The notes below the pieces were generated by a model, which saw only the letters and a program-made list of their open reading frames with translations, was not told the DNA's origin and did not search any database. A stretch of DNA of 47,439 nucleotides, from the NCBI GenBank assembly GCA_947601445.1, contig CANQGD010000011.1, forward strand, positions 1 through 47,439, in the 5' to 3' direction. This document shows positions 1 to 11,139 of this stretch, one piece after another (the first letter of the stretch is position 1; each line of letters starts with the position of its first letter). Position numbers and translations under genes: made by a program. The stretch is from an uncultured Clostridia bacterium. GTDB taxonomy: Bacteria; Bacillota; Clostridia; Christensenellales; CAG-314.

Positions 1-106
1 CATGAATTTTTGCAAACGACGCATAAAATATAACCCAAACAAGGGTAAAAGCAGTCGTGAGAATGACAAGCCGACGGAAAAAACATTTGTTCTCGTACAA
101 TTGTTA

Positions 107-132
107 GAGGCTGCCGCTTTTGCGGCAGCCTC
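107..132 (+). terminator. Strong GC-rich stem-loop, probably 3' end of an upstream transcript
   Basis: GAGGCTGCCGC-TTTT-GCGGCAGCCTC, 11-bp perfect stem; weak T-run after it. Confidence 0.6.
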
Positions 133-219
133 GATTGTATATTTAATTGCTTCGGACAAGTGTTTTACGGCAGACGATTAAAAGGTATCGACGATCAAAC
201 AATAATCTGTCTCGACAAG

Positions 220-257
220 CGGAGAGCGCAACTTTCGGCGTTCTCCGTTTGTATTTT
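220..257 (+). terminator. Rho-independent terminator
   Basis: CGGAGAGCG...CGTTCTCCG stem (one G-U) followed by TTTGTATTTTT. Confidence 0.6.
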
Positions 258-417
258 TAACGTTCGGTATATTTTCGTTATATTGTCGGTAGAATGGACT
301 CTCCGAATGTCGGCAAACGTTGTTTCGGCGAAATTTTGTCGTTAGCACGCAAATTGCTTGACTATTTTATTAAAAAATGTGATATTATTAGCAAATGCTT
401 ATCGGTGGTGAAGGAAT

Positions 418-3081
418 TTGAAAATTTTCAAAAAGTGGACAATGGTTTTTCTGTTTGCAACGCTTGCCGTTTGTCTTGCGATGCTTTTTGCTTGCACTCC
501 CCCGAGTCCGGTCGAACCGACGCCTTCCGAGCCTACCGATACCGACAAACCGACTCAACCGCAAACGGAATTTTCGGTGACGGTTGCGTCTTATGACGAA
601 ACTATGGGTAGTGTGAAGGTAGACGCACCCGCAAACGGAGATAAATATCAACAAGGCGAGTCCGTTACGGTGACCGTTACTGCGGCAGAGGGTTGCAAAA
701 TAGAAAGTTTTCTTGTCAGCGGACGCGTAAGCGCACATCTGACAAACGGCAAATACACTTTCCCTATCACGCAGGACACGACAATCACCGTGACATTTGC
801 TTTGTTGCAAACCTTTGAGGACGATACTATCGGTGCAGACGTGCTTGCGTCGCTTAGCGGTTCGGCTTTATTTTCGGGTATAATGTCAGAGTGGGACCCC
901 TCTACGGGCGAATCATACTATTCCGTCTATAACACCCTTTTCGACGAGCAAAACGACGCAATATACTACGAAAGTTTCTTCCTCGATCAATTGACTTCTG
1001 CCATGTTGCTCAAAAACGTGGACGGCAAGGCAAATTTGGTGCTGCACGACGAATACGGAAAAGTGTATTACGAACCTTCCGAGGACGACTTTGCCGATTA
1101 TGACAATCCTTTCAAAGAGGTTGTCCAAGCCGATTTCGAACGCGAATCCGAAACGGAATGGACTTTGAAAAATCTCGAACTTGCACGGGAAATAACAGCT
1201 GTACTTACCACTTACGAAGAAAACGTCACCAAGTTTAAGGTTACCGTAGTTTCCGATCAAGCTGTAAGCCTTTCCATAAATTGTTACGACGAGTATTTTG
1301 ATTTGCAGCGTGTGTACAATTTTGACGTAACAAATCAAGGTACGGCGCATATACCGCAATATTGGTTGGAAAACTATCCGGAAACGGAAGCGCACGACGT
1401 TTTGCGAGAAGCATTGCAACGTGCGTCGCTTGCCAAAAGCTATACCGTCAACTATCACAGTGAGGAATACGGGCAGGAAGATCTCGACTATCAGCTTTTT
1501 TACACCGAGAACGGTATTTACGAAAATCTTACCGATTGGGAAAACGGCTATGTAGAGCGTCCCGACGGAAATGTGTGGGCGTTTTATCTGAACGACGAGG
1601 GCGAGTTTTACTTTTCTCCCGATTTTCAGAAAAATTTGACTTTGAAAGATTTGGGCGCGGATTTCGTGGTGCAGGAAGCGAGTTTGTCGCTGTTGGAATA
1701 CAAAGGTGACGGCGTATACACTATGCGCCCGATAGACACGATTGCCGGCGAATATTATTCTGTATTGCCGGGCTATTTTGCGCAGTATTTTGCCACGGGT
1801 TTGGACGAACCTCGTTATTTTTCCACGGCGACTTCTTTTGAAATAGAACTGCGTGACGGCGAGTTGTATCGCGTGCAATTTAGCTACAATTTCTACGGTC
1901 AGATCAGCGAAGACGTAACGCTTATTTTCGATAAGTTCGATTCTACCGAACTGCCGATTTCCCTTTCCAAACAATTTATCGACGGCACCGTGAGCGGCGA
2001 TTATTGCGGAAATTGGGCGGACGATTCTTTTGAATACGCCCTGACCGTCACTCCCGACAGCATAAGAATCAACGGCGACCCTGCGGAGAATATTGCCGCG
2101 TCGCAACAGGGAGGTTATACGTTTACCGTTGGCGGAGCAAGCTATCAAATGTTGCTCAACGAAGACGTGTTGGTGCTTTCAACGGGTAGCAAAATCGTAT
2201 ATTTGCATCGCAGCGTATGTCCTTGGTTGGATTTTGTCGGAATATACAGCGGTTTTGACGGCGCCGACGTGCCGTACAGCGTGGTGATAGGAGAGAAAGG
2301 CTTGACTTTGTTTGTCGGCGGTTCCGTCACCGCGATAGAGGAATTCGAATACGGGTTCGAGTTTTCGCAGGAACAACAGGTGTACATTTACACTTTCGAT
2401 TTTGTCTACAACGGCGCGCACGCGTTTTTGTATTTGAACGCCAACCAAAGCAACCAATTTATTTACGGAGAAGATCACGATGACGACGCTTCGGACAAAA
2501 CGGTGGTGCTTACGATAAGCGAATGTCGTTGGGAAAAATTCCTCGGCGCATACGAAACAACAACCGACGATGGGACGGAGTACCGCGTTGTCATTTCGCC
2601 GTACGGTATCTACATCTACGCGGACGAAATATTATATGAAACGGAAGTCACCCTCTACGACAGTTACGAAGGTTTCACTTTCCGCGTTGACGGAGTGGAC
2701 GATTTGGTTTGCATAGGTCAAAACGGTTACACAAACGAAGTAAAAAGCATCGGTTTGTATTGGGAAAAGAATATTCGTTCCAATATCACACTTGATCGCG
2801 TAATCGATGGCGGAGCGGTGCATCCCACCGACGAACTGTTCAAACCGGAATTTTGGGGCACATGGGTGAGCGAGGACGGTTTGTATACCGTCGTCATTAC
2901 CGCAAACGTTCTCACAATCAACGGCGAAGAAATCACCGCTTCATACGACGGCTACGGCGGTTATCAAATCGTTTGGGGCGAATATGTCGCAATGGAACTT
3001 GCTCCATGGGCAGGCGAAGGATATTTGGTGATGTCAAATGCCGATATATCGAAAGAAATATATTTTCAAAAACAAATTTGA
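418..3081 (+). CDS. Secreted lipoprotein with repeated beta-rich C-terminal modules
   Basis: 887-aa ORF, TTG start; signal peptide plus lipobox (AMLFAC); recurring W..F.G.Y...Y.VVI modules. Confidence 0.8.
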   Translation: MKIFKKWTMVFLFATLAVCLAMLFACTPPSPVEPTPSEPTDTDKPTQPQTEFSVTVASYDETMGSVKVDAPANGDKYQQGESVTVTVTAAEGCKIESFLVSGRVSAHLTNGKYTFPITQDTTITVTFALLQTFEDDTIGADVLASLSGSALFSGIMSEWDPSTGESYYSVYNTLFDEQNDAIYYESFFLDQLTSAMLLKNVDGKANLVLHDEYGKVYYEPSEDDFADYDNPFKEVVQADFERESETEWTLKNLELAREITAVLTTYEENVTKFKVTVVSDQAVSLSINCYDEYFDLQRVYNFDVTNQGTAHIPQYWLENYPETEAHDVLREALQRASLAKSYTVNYHSEEYGQEDLDYQLFYTENGIYENLTDWENGYVERPDGNVWAFYLNDEGEFYFSPDFQKNLTLKDLGADFVVQEASLSLLEYKGDGVYTMRPIDTIAGEYYSVLPGYFAQYFATGLDEPRYFSTATSFEIELRDGELYRVQFSYNFYGQISEDVTLIFDKFDSTELPISLSKQFIDGTVSGDYCGNWADDSFEYALTVTPDSIRINGDPAENIAASQQGGYTFTVGGASYQMLLNEDVLVLSTGSKIVYLHRSVCPWLDFVGIYSGFDGADVPYSVVIGEKGLTLFVGGSVTAIEEFEYGFEFSQEQQVYIYTFDFVYNGAHAFLYLNANQSNQFIYGEDHDDDASDKTVVLTISECRWEKFLGAYETTTDDGTEYRVVISPYGIYIYADEILYETEVTLYDSYEGFTFRVDGVDDLVCIGQNGYTNEVKSIGLYWEKNIRSNITLDRVIDGGAVHPTDELFKPEFWGTWVSEDGLYTVVITANVLTINGEEITASYDGYGGYQIVWGEYVAMELAPWAGEGYLVMSNADISKEIYFQKQI

Positions 3082-3276
3082 CGACTGTTTACGCAAAGCA
3101 ATCTTATGCAAATATCAATCGTGTCGATATACGGTTGCCCGCTTTATAGCGGATACTCTTAAATTGTGTTTTTTGCGTCAAACAGTTGCCAAACTGCGCA
3201 CAATGTGTTAAAATGTACAAGTATGACAAACAATAAGGGCAATTTATGCCCTGTTTCATAGACGGAGGTCACAAAA

Positions 3277-3582
3277 GTGTTGAATTTTTTGGCGTTTGCT
3301 GTTGCCACAGCTGATATAGTTGCAGCTATTCGTATAGCTCTTGTAGCGATCATTTTGATTTGCACCGGTTTCATTATATTTGTGGTTATGAAGCAATCGG
3401 GAAATTCCGACGGTACCGAGGCTTTTACAGGCGGTTCCAAAAACGACGATAACGAATCTTACTACGGAAAAAATGCCTCTTCTCGCACAGAGGCGCGCTT
3501 GAAACTGTGGACATATATATGTTCGGGAGTGCTTGCGCTGTGTTGTATCGCGCTTATCGTTATGGCAGCGGTAATTGTGTAA
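3277..3582 (+). CDS. secG: Preprotein translocase subunit SecG
   Basis: Small two-TM protein directly upstream of rnr and smpB; promoter-like TTGCCA-N17-TAAAAT upstream. Confidence 0.75.
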   Translation: MLNFLAFAVATADIVAAIRIALVAIILICTGFIIFVVMKQSGNSDGTEAFTGGSKNDDNESYYGKNASSRTEARLKLWTYICSGVLALCCIALIVMAAVIV

Positions 3583-3599
3583 ACTGCAAAATATCTTTT

Positions 3600-3633
3600 G
3601 GCGGCTAACCGAGTTTAGTCGCCGTTTTTTTTT
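3600..3633 (+). terminator. Rho-independent terminator after secG
   Basis: GGCGGCTAA...TTAGTCGCC followed by a long T-run. Confidence 0.85.
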
Positions 3634-3807
3634 GTTGTCAAACGCGATTTGTTTTTGTGTGCCGATGGCGGCGAAGCGTTTTTCGTCGCAAGGATCGTTT
3701 CGTTCGGTGTGAAAAACAAAGTATATGGGGTGCCGCGATATTGCTTTTGATTTATCCGATCTGAAACAATGCAATCAATTTTGATTTTAAGGACAAACTA
3801 CAAATAA

Positions 3808-5922
3808 ATGAATTTTTCGGAACAAATTTACAACTTGATAAACAATATGCAATGCGAGTGGGTAACTGCGCGGCAATTGTACGGAATACTGCAAGTCAAG
3901 TCCACGGCAGAACGGGTTGCCGTCAAGGAAGCGCTTTCGCAGTTGGAATCCGACTGCCGAATTGTGGGAGACAAGCGCAACAACCGTTTTCGTAAGGTGA
4001 ACGAAAAGGATTTCGGCAGGGCTGTATTTCAAGCGCACAAAAACGGTTACGGTTTTCTGACTCGGGAGGACGGTGATGATTTGTTTGTTCCCGCATCCAA
4101 AACCAACGGCGCCTTTCATCGCGACAAGGTGTTGTTTCGCAGATTGAACGGCACCAAGGATGAGGCGGAAATCGTCAAGGTGTTGGAGCGAGGAATGACG
4201 CACGTCGTGGGAATATACGACAAAAGCAAAAACGCCCGTTTCGTCGTGCCGGACGAACAGCGTTTTATCAGCGATATTTATATACTGCCCAAAAGAGACC
4301 TCGGTGCAAAAAACGGTCAGAAGGTAGTGGCGCGCGTTATGCGTTGGCAGGATGACAACCGATTGAATCCCGAAGGGGAAATAGTGGAAATATTGGGCTA
4401 CCCCGACGACAAAAACGTGGACGTGATGTCGGTTGCTGCAAGTTACAATTTATCCCAACGTTTTCCCGAAAATGTTCAAGCTCGTGCGGAGACTATTCCT
4501 CAAAGCGTTTCTCAAAAGGATATGATCGGCAGACGTGACTTGCGCAATGAAACTGTTTTTACGATAGACGGAGAAGACGCGAGGGATTTGGACGACGCCG
4601 TCGGTATCGCCATAAATCCCGACGGAACTTACCGACTCGGCGTGCATATCGCCGATGTAACTCACTACGTTCCGCCGAACGGGGACATTGATAACGAAGC
4701 TTTTTTGCGCGGAACAAGCGTTTATCTGCCGGAAACGGTATTTCCGATGCTTCCGCGCGAGTTGAGCAACGGAATATGTTCTCTTTATGAGGGGGTGGAC
4801 AGACTTACCTTGACTTGTTCGATGAATATCGATTCTCACGGCAAAGTGCTAAACTTCGATTTGTATCCTTCCGTAATCAACAGCCGTCATCGAATGACCT
4901 ACGCCGTCGTGCAAAAGATTTTGGACGGCGACGGCGCCGCAACTTCGCAATATTCGGACATAGCGGATGATTTGCGCCTTATGGAAAATTTGGCAAAAAT
5001 CCTGCGCGACAGACGTAATCGTCGCGGAAATATCGAATTTGCCGCAAAAGAAGTGGAGTTTGTGCACAACGAGCGCGGCGAGGTGGTAGACGTGCGTTTG
5101 GCGGAAAACAGCTTTTCTCATCAATTGATAGAAGAATTTATGATAGTTGCAAACGAATGTGTTGCGCAGTATGCCGAAAATTGCGGCTATCCGTTTGTCT
5201 ATCGGGTACATGCCAAACCGAACGAAAACAAACTTGACGTGTTGTTTGCATTGCTTAACGGTCTGGGAATAAACGTCAGGCGCACTCGCGAGATGCACAA
5301 TTCGGTGCTTCGCGACGCGCTGCTCAAAGCAGAGCAAACTCCGTATTTCAATCTGGTAAACGATGTTATGCTCAGGACCATGCAAAAAGCAAAGTACAGC
5401 GATGTCAATTCGGGACACTTCGGGCTGGCTTCGCGTTGCTACTGTCATTTTACGTCTCCCATTCGCAGGTATCCCGACTTGACTGTGCATCGCGTATTGA
5501 AGACGGCGTTATCGGGAAAAATGACGGACAAGGCGATGGCTTACTACGAGGAACGTTGTCACGAGGCGGCAATACAAAGCAGTCTTTGCGAAAAACTTGC
5601 CATCGAAGCGGAACGTAAAGCCGACGACATAAAAAAATGCGACTATGCTTCCCGTCTTGTGGGAGAACAGTTCGACGCGCTTGTTTCGGGAGTGACGGAA
5701 CGCGGAATATTCGCCGAACTGCCGAATACGGTAGAGGGGTTTGTGGCAGCGGAGCAATTGGGCGCCGATCTCAACTACGATGCCGAGCGGTTTTGTTTGT
5801 ATAATAATTTCGTACGTTACAGCATAGGCGACAGAGTGACGGTTAGAATTTCTTCCGTAAACAAGCAAGCCTGTCGGATAGATTTCGATATTGTGTTACC
5901 CGAAACCGCAAAAAAGCGATGA
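3808..5922 (+). CDS. rnr: Ribonuclease R
   Basis: 704 aa; RNB motifs (TIDGEDARDLDDAVGI, HIADVTHYV, FTSPIRRYPDLTVHR) and C-terminal S1 domain. Confidence 0.95.
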   Translation: MNFSEQIYNLINNMQCEWVTARQLYGILQVKSTAERVAVKEALSQLESDCRIVGDKRNNRFRKVNEKDFGRAVFQAHKNGYGFLTREDGDDLFVPASKTNGAFHRDKVLFRRLNGTKDEAEIVKVLERGMTHVVGIYDKSKNARFVVPDEQRFISDIYILPKRDLGAKNGQKVVARVMRWQDDNRLNPEGEIVEILGYPDDKNVDVMSVAASYNLSQRFPENVQARAETIPQSVSQKDMIGRRDLRNETVFTIDGEDARDLDDAVGIAINPDGTYRLGVHIADVTHYVPPNGDIDNEAFLRGTSVYLPETVFPMLPRELSNGICSLYEGVDRLTLTCSMNIDSHGKVLNFDLYPSVINSRHRMTYAVVQKILDGDGAATSQYSDIADDLRLMENLAKILRDRRNRRGNIEFAAKEVEFVHNERGEVVDVRLAENSFSHQLIEEFMIVANECVAQYAENCGYPFVYRVHAKPNENKLDVLFALLNGLGINVRRTREMHNSVLRDALLKAEQTPYFNLVNDVMLRTMQKAKYSDVNSGHFGLASRCYCHFTSPIRRYPDLTVHRVLKTALSGKMTDKAMAYYEERCHEAAIQSSLCEKLAIEAERKADDIKKCDYASRLVGEQFDALVSGVTERGIFAELPNTVEGFVAAEQLGADLNYDAERFCLYNNFVRYSIGDRVTVRISSVNKQACRIDFDIVLPETAKKR

Positions 5923-6056
5923 ATAATTGTTTCGTTTGTGTTTTCGGTTGACCTAAAATTTACTTTGAGGTTATAATATGTACGTTAAAGCGGTGTGTCG
6001 AAACGGTTAAAAACCGAATTTTTCTTTTCGACAAGACCAAAAGGCGGACAGTACAA

Positions 6057-6467
6057 ATGTTGGATAAAATTCTACCCTGGATAGGCGGCATTTTTGCCGG
6101 AGTGGGAGTGATGCTTATTTTTTTCGATGTGATTGCCACAATCAAACGTCGAGATAAAACCAAAACCAACATAGCCGGATTGGTGATTTTGTCAATTGCC
6201 GTATTGGGCTATGTGATAACGGACTTGATATTACCCGCAGTAAAAGAGGAAAACGGATGGCCCGCCATTGCGTCGCTGTTGTGGATTGTGCTGTTTTGGG
6301 TATATGTTATTTTAGATGCAATAGTCACTTGGGGCGATATAAAAATAGCCCGCCGCAAAAAGAAGGAATTGCGTGCCTCCACGGCGGCAACGGTTGTCGA
6401 AACAAGTAGCGATGAAGACGCGGCGAACAAAGATGAGTCCGCCGAAAACGAGGAAAACGGTCGGTAA
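6057..6467 (+). CDS. Small multi-TM membrane protein, unknown function
   Basis: 136-aa ORF with hydrophobic segments and charged tail, between rnr and smpB. Confidence 0.65.
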   Translation: MLDKILPWIGGIFAGVGVMLIFFDVIATIKRRDKTKTNIAGLVILSIAVLGYVITDLILPAVKEENGWPAIASLLWIVLFWVYVILDAIVTWGDIKIARRKKKELRASTAATVVETSSDEDAANKDESAENEENGR

Positions 6468-6477
6468 ACAAAAACAG

Positions 6478-6933
6478 ATGAAATTGATTTCCACCAACAA
6501 AAAAGCATACCATGACTACAACGTGATAGAATCGTTGGAGTGTGGAATAAATCTTATCGGTTGCGAGGTAAAGTCTCTGAGACGGGGCGAAGTGAACCTT
6601 GCCGATTCCTATTGCCGTATTGTCAACGGAAATCTTATTTTGGTAAACTGTCACATAAAAAACTATGACAAGGGAAGCTATTCCAATGTCGCGTCCATGC
6701 GAGACAGGCGCTTACTTGCTCATAAACGGGAAACTATGCGTATGTTGGGCAAAGTAAAGGAAAAGGGTTATGCAATAGTGCCGCTCAAACTGTATTTCAA
6801 GGATAGTCTTGTAAAGGTCGAAGTGGCGCTCGTCAAAGGTAAGCGCGACTACGACAAAAAGGACGCGATAGCAAAAAAAGATTCCGATCGCGATTTGCAG
6901 AGGACTATGAAGGAACTTTCCGAACGCGGTTGA
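6478..6933 (+). CDS. smpB: SsrA-binding protein SmpB
   Basis: NKKAYHDYNVIESLECGINLIGCEVKSLRRGEVNLADSY; track ORF starts at 6373 but the likely start is the ATG at 6478. Confidence 0.93.
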   Translation: MKLISTNKKAYHDYNVIESLECGINLIGCEVKSLRRGEVNLADSYCRIVNGNLILVNCHIKNYDKGSYSNVASMRDRRLLAHKRETMRMLGKVKEKGYAIVPLKLYFKDSLVKVEVALVKGKRDYDKKDAIAKKDSDRDLQRTMKELSERG

Positions 6934-6953
6934 AATTCTGTATCAAAATAATC

Positions 6954-6981
6954 AAGCTCGCCTTTTGGGGCGAGCTTTTTA
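6954..6981 (+). terminator. Rho-independent terminator after smpB
   Basis: AAGCTCGCC-TTTTGG-GGCGAGCTT then T-run. Confidence 0.85.
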
Positions 6982-7034
6982 AGTTTGCAATAGTGTGAAA
7001 TTTTTCGAAACGGCCGTCTTTTATGTGAGCGAAA

Positions 7035-8855
7035 TTATTTTCTGTTTCTCGCCCAAATGCGCATACGTTCCGCATGGTCGAGGATTTGCTTGCGCAGACG
7101 TATCGAAGAAGGCGTCACCTCTACAAGTTCGTCGTCGCCGATAAATTCAAGGCATTGCTCCAAACTCAATATTGTAGGAGTGGTTAGTTTCAGCGCTTCT
7201 TCGGAGCCGCTTGCGCGGTTGTTGGTGAGATGTTTCGTTTTGCATACGTTGACGGTTATGTCATCTTCACGGCTGTTTTCTCCCACAATCATTCCTGCAT
7301 AAACGGGCAAACCCACGCCTACGAACAAACGACATCTTTCTTGTGCGTTAAACAAACCGTAAGCGGTGGTTACGCCGTCCTCCCAACATACAAGACTGCC
7401 GCGTGTGCGCTCCTGTACGTCCCCTTTGTAGGGTTCGTAGCTGTCCAGCACACTGCTCATAACTCCGAAGCCTTTCGTATCTGTCAAAAGTTCGCTGCGG
7501 TATCCGAACAGAGCGCGGCTTGGTATTTTAAATTCCAATTTTGTGCCGCCCTGATTGTCGGGAGACATATTTATCAATTCCGCTTTACGCATACCCAGCT
7601 TGTTCATAACGGCGCCCACATAAATTTCGGGAACTTCAACAACCAAATATTCTACGGGTTCGCAGGTTACGCCGTTTATTTCCTTGAAGATTACTTTGGG
7701 GCGCGATACGGCAAATTCGTAGCCTTCGCGACGCATGTTTTCTATGAGTATACTCAGGTGCAATTCTCCCCTGCCGTACACCTTGAAGCAATCCGCGCTG
7801 TCCGTTTCTTCGACGCGCATGGAAACATTTGTTTCTACCTCTCTGAAAAGGCGCGCCCTCAGATGTCTGCTTGTTACATATTTGCCTTCGCGACCCGCAA
7901 ACGGGCTGTCGTTTACTTTGAACAGCATCGAAACGGTGGGTTCGTCTATGCTGACGAATGGCAAAGGTTCTACGCAATCGATAGAGCATATCGTTTCGCC
8001 GATGTTCATGTCCGAAATGCCGTTTATTGCCACAATGTCGCCCATTGTGCCGCTTTCGCACTCAACGCGTTTCAGCCCTTCGTATTGATAGAGCCGCGTA
8101 ACTTTTGCCGTGTTGAAACTGTTGTTGCGGTGACAGAGGATTACGGGTTGACCGACCGTAACTTTGCCGCGGTTTACTTTGCCGATACCGATACGCCCCA
8201 CATATTCGTCATAGTCAATGTTGCATATCAGCAGCTGCAAACCTGCTTCCGTTTCTCCTTCCGGCGCGGGAATTTCATTTAGAATGGCGTCCAAAAGCGG
8301 TTTCATATCTTTACCCGGCGAATCGAGGCTTTCGCTTGCCCAACCCTGTTTTGCCGAAGCATAAATTATTTTGAAATCGAATTGTTCGTCGTTGGCGCCC
8401 AATTCCATAAACAGTTCCATTATTTGTTCGCGAAGTTCATGCTCGTCAAACTCGCCTTTGTCCACTTTGTTGATAACGACAAGCGCCTTTTTGCCCAATC
8501 CCAAAGCTTTTTTAAGCACGTAACGAGTTTGCGGCATACAACCCTCGATTGCGTCGACAAGCAGCAAAACACCGTCTACCATCGAGAGAATGCGTTCCAC
8601 CTCTCCGCCGAAGTCGGCGTGACCGGGAGTGTCCACGATATTGATTTTTACTCCGTTGTAGTGTACCGCCGTGTTTTTTGCCAAAATGGTTATCCCGCGT
8701 TCGCGTTCTATGTCGTTGCTGTCCATCACCCGTTCCACAACCGTTTCGTTTGCGCGAAAAACTCCGTTTTGTTTGAGAAGTTGATCTACAAGCGTGGTTT
8801 TGCCATGGTCTACGTGGGCTATTATTGCAATGTTTCTTACGTTTTCTCTTTGCAT
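7035..8855 (-). CDS. typA: Translational GTPase TypA/BipA
   Basis: 606 aa; [37 protein letters not shown]; BipA-type C-terminus. Confidence 0.96.
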   Translation of the reverse strand: MQRENVRNIAIIAHVDHGKTTLVDQLLKQNGVFRANETVVERVMDSNDIERERGITILAKNTAVHYNGVKINIVDTPGHADFGGEVERILSMVDGVLLLVDAIEGCMPQTRYVLKKALGLGKKALVVINKVDKGEFDEHELREQIMELFMELGANDEQFDFKIIYASAKQGWASESLDSPGKDMKPLLDAILNEIPAPEGETEAGLQLLICNIDYDEYVGRIGIGKVNRGKVTVGQPVILCHRNNSFNTAKVTRLYQYEGLKRVECESGTMGDIVAINGISDMNIGETICSIDCVEPLPFVSIDEPTVSMLFKVNDSPFAGREGKYVTSRHLRARLFREVETNVSMRVEETDSADCFKVYGRGELHLSILIENMRREGYEFAVSRPKVIFKEINGVTCEPVEYLVVEVPEIYVGAVMNKLGMRKAELINMSPDNQGGTKLEFKIPSRALFGYRSELLTDTKGFGVMSSVLDSYEPYKGDVQERTRGSLVCWEDGVTTAYGLFNAQERCRLFVGVGLPVYAGMIVGENSREDDITVNVCKTKHLTNNRASGSEEALKLTTPTILSLEQCLEFIGDDELVEVTPSSIRLRKQILDHAERMRIWARNRK

Positions 8856-9331
8856 ATTGTCTCCGATATTGCCGCATTCGCGTTGCGAGAAGCGTTGTTG
8901 CAGCGTATCCTTAATATCTGTAAACTATATATAAAATTATACTCCAAGGTTCTGTCACAGTCAAACAAATAGCCGTGACAGAGTTGTGTTTTTTTCGTAA
9001 TTTGCACAAAACTCCCTTTCGATCGGAAAAAGAGGCGTTTGCTTTTTGGTCGCTTGCGACAGAAACGGCGAAATCGTGTAAAACATATATTCGGCAAATG
9101 CGGCAAATCTTTCCGAACAAATTCGCGAATGTTTTGAAACGTAATACTGTCTGTACCGACTTTTTATATGAGTGACAATTGTTTATCTGATAGCCGCGCA
9201 AATTGGTTGCTTGAAATTTTGTCGTATTTTTCGGAAAATCTTTTAAAAGGCGCTGTTTCGTGACTACGAAACGATCTCGTCACTTTTCGGGAGAGTTGTT
9301 CATATACTAACACATAAACAAAGGAGCGTTT

Positions 9332-11107
9332 ATGTGCGGAATTTTCGGAATGACGGGCGTCGGGGCAGTGGCAGGTACGCTCAAAGCATTGAAACTGTTG
9401 GAATATCGCGGGTACGATTCGGCAGGTATCGCCGCGCGCAGAGAGGGGCGCATAGATATATGCAAGACGGAAGGGCGCGTTGCAAAACTCGAAGAACTTG
9501 TTTGTTCTCTGAAAGAAACCGATGTGGCGATCGGTCACACTCGCTGGGCAACTCACGGCGCGGTTTGTACCGCCAATGCGCACCCGTTTTTATCTCAAAA
9601 CGGCAAGTTTGCAATCGTGCACAACGGAATAATCGAAAATTATCTCGAATTGAAAAAGAAATTGGGCGACGACGTGCATTTTACGTCGCAAACGGACAGC
9701 GAAACCGCGGCTCACCTTTTGGAACGCAATTATCAGGGCAATGTACTTGACGCGGTATTGCATACCGCACGACAGCTCAAAGGTTCTTTTGCAATAGTGA
9801 TAACGACCGTTTACGACGAAAAATTGTATGCTATCAAAAGTAAAAGTCCTTTGATAGCGGGCATATCGCAAAAGGGCGCCTGCTTTTGTTCGGACATAAG
9901 ATGCGTTTCTCATTGGGCGACATCGGTTGCCGTAACTCCCGATAATACGGTGGCGGAACTATCGTCCGACGGCGTTCGTTTTTTCGATTTTTCGGGAAAT
10001 CCGCTGTCCGTTCCCTTTTTCGCGCCGGAAAAAGCCGAGGCGTACGAATCCGTCGAGGGCGACTTTATGCTGAAAGAAATCCGTGAAATCCCGGCGAGAC
10101 TGCGTATTGCCAAGGAGGGATATGTAAGAAGCGGCGGATTGCATTTGTCGGCGGAGGAGGCGCGCCGTCTCAAACGTATTTATCTCATCGGGTGCGGCAC
10201 CGCATACAACAGCGGATTGCAAGTAGCGGCGGTGGCAAGACAGTGGTTGAATTTGGATATATTCTCGGTTATCGCAAGCGAATTTATTTACGACAACTAT
10301 ATCGCGGATGGAAGAAGTCTGTTCTTCTTTATCAGTCAAAGCGGCGAAACGGCGGACACGGTGCGCGCGGCGGAACGCGTAACGAAATCGGGCGGTTTGA
10401 CTTATGCTGTAACGAATACTTCGGAGTCCTCCCTGACGTTTGTTTGCAAGCGTACGACAAATATCTATGCCGGCGCGGAATATGCCGTCGCCAGCACCAA
10501 GGCTTACAACTGTCAGTTACAGACGCTGACCTTGTTGCTGTTGGATTTGGGGCGCATGCGCGGAAGCGTTTCCGACGCTTTGTATATGGAAATTTTCGGC
10601 GGAATGAATTTTTTGCCGGAAGCAATCGGGGATATTATAGACAACAGTCGCATTTTGATAAACCTTGCGGAAACTATCAAAGATTGTTCCGCGGTGTTTT
10701 ACATAGGTCGAACGGCAGATTATCCCACGGCGTGCGAAGGCAGCCTCAAATTGAAGGAAATCAGTTATTTGCACAGCGAAGCCTACCCCGCGGGAGAACT
10801 GAAACACGGCACGCTTGCGTTGATGGACCCTGCCGTGGCAGTGGTGGCAATTTCCACTTGCGACGCATTGCGTGACAAAATGGCTTCGTCCATTACCGAA
10901 GTTACGTCGCGCGGCGCACGCGTTATAAGTGTGTCTCCCGATGTGTTTACGGACGCCACACCCGTCATTTTGCCCAAAATTCACCCCGCGCTTGCGGGAA
11001 TAGTGTCCGTCGTGCCGTTGCAACTGCTTGCCTATTACGTGGCAAAAGCGTTGGGGCGCGACGTGGACAAACCTCGCAATTTGGCAAAGTCGGTCACGGT
11101 GGAATAG
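9332..11107 (+). CDS. glmS: Glutamine--fructose-6-phosphate aminotransferase
   Basis: MCGIFG N-terminus, tandem SIS domains, C-terminal KPRNLAKSVTVE. Confidence 0.97.
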   Translation: MCGIFGMTGVGAVAGTLKALKLLEYRGYDSAGIAARREGRIDICKTEGRVAKLEELVCSLKETDVAIGHTRWATHGAVCTANAHPFLSQNGKFAIVHNGIIENYLELKKKLGDDVHFTSQTDSETAAHLLERNYQGNVLDAVLHTARQLKGSFAIVITTVYDEKLYAIKSKSPLIAGISQKGACFCSDIRCVSHWATSVAVTPDNTVAELSSDGVRFFDFSGNPLSVPFFAPEKAEAYESVEGDFMLKEIREIPARLRIAKEGYVRSGGLHLSAEEARRLKRIYLIGCGTAYNSGLQVAAVARQWLNLDIFSVIASEFIYDNYIADGRSLFFFISQSGETADTVRAAERVTKSGGLTYAVTNTSESSLTFVCKRTTNIYAGAEYAVASTKAYNCQLQTLTLLLLDLGRMRGSVSDALYMEIFGGMNFLPEAIGDIIDNSRILINLAETIKDCSAVFYIGRTADYPTACEGSLKLKEISYLHSEAYPAGELKHGTLALMDPAVAVVAISTCDALRDKMASSITEVTSRGARVISVSPDVFTDATPVILPKIHPALAGIVSVVPLQLLAYYVAKALGRDVDKPRNLAKSVTVE

Positions 11108-11139
11108 CAATTTATTTCAATTTAACGCCGTGCAATCGG

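Noticed and set aside
913-2148. 411-aa minus-strand ORF antisense to the lipoprotein gene
   Set aside because: No recognisable domain, overlaps a clear CDS; long antisense frames are common here because of codon bias.
6934-7034. Looked for ssrA (tmRNA) next to smpB
   Set aside because: Interval only holds a terminator; no tRNA-like ends or tag ORF.
7230-8282. 350-aa plus-strand ORF antisense to typA
   Set aside because: Composition typical of antisense frames; typA is unambiguous on the other strand.
8951-8982. TCTGTCAC-N16-GTGACAGA inverted repeat upstream of typA
   Set aside because: Real repeat, but the T-run is offset and it may simply be a typA operator or weak terminator; not enough to assign a function.
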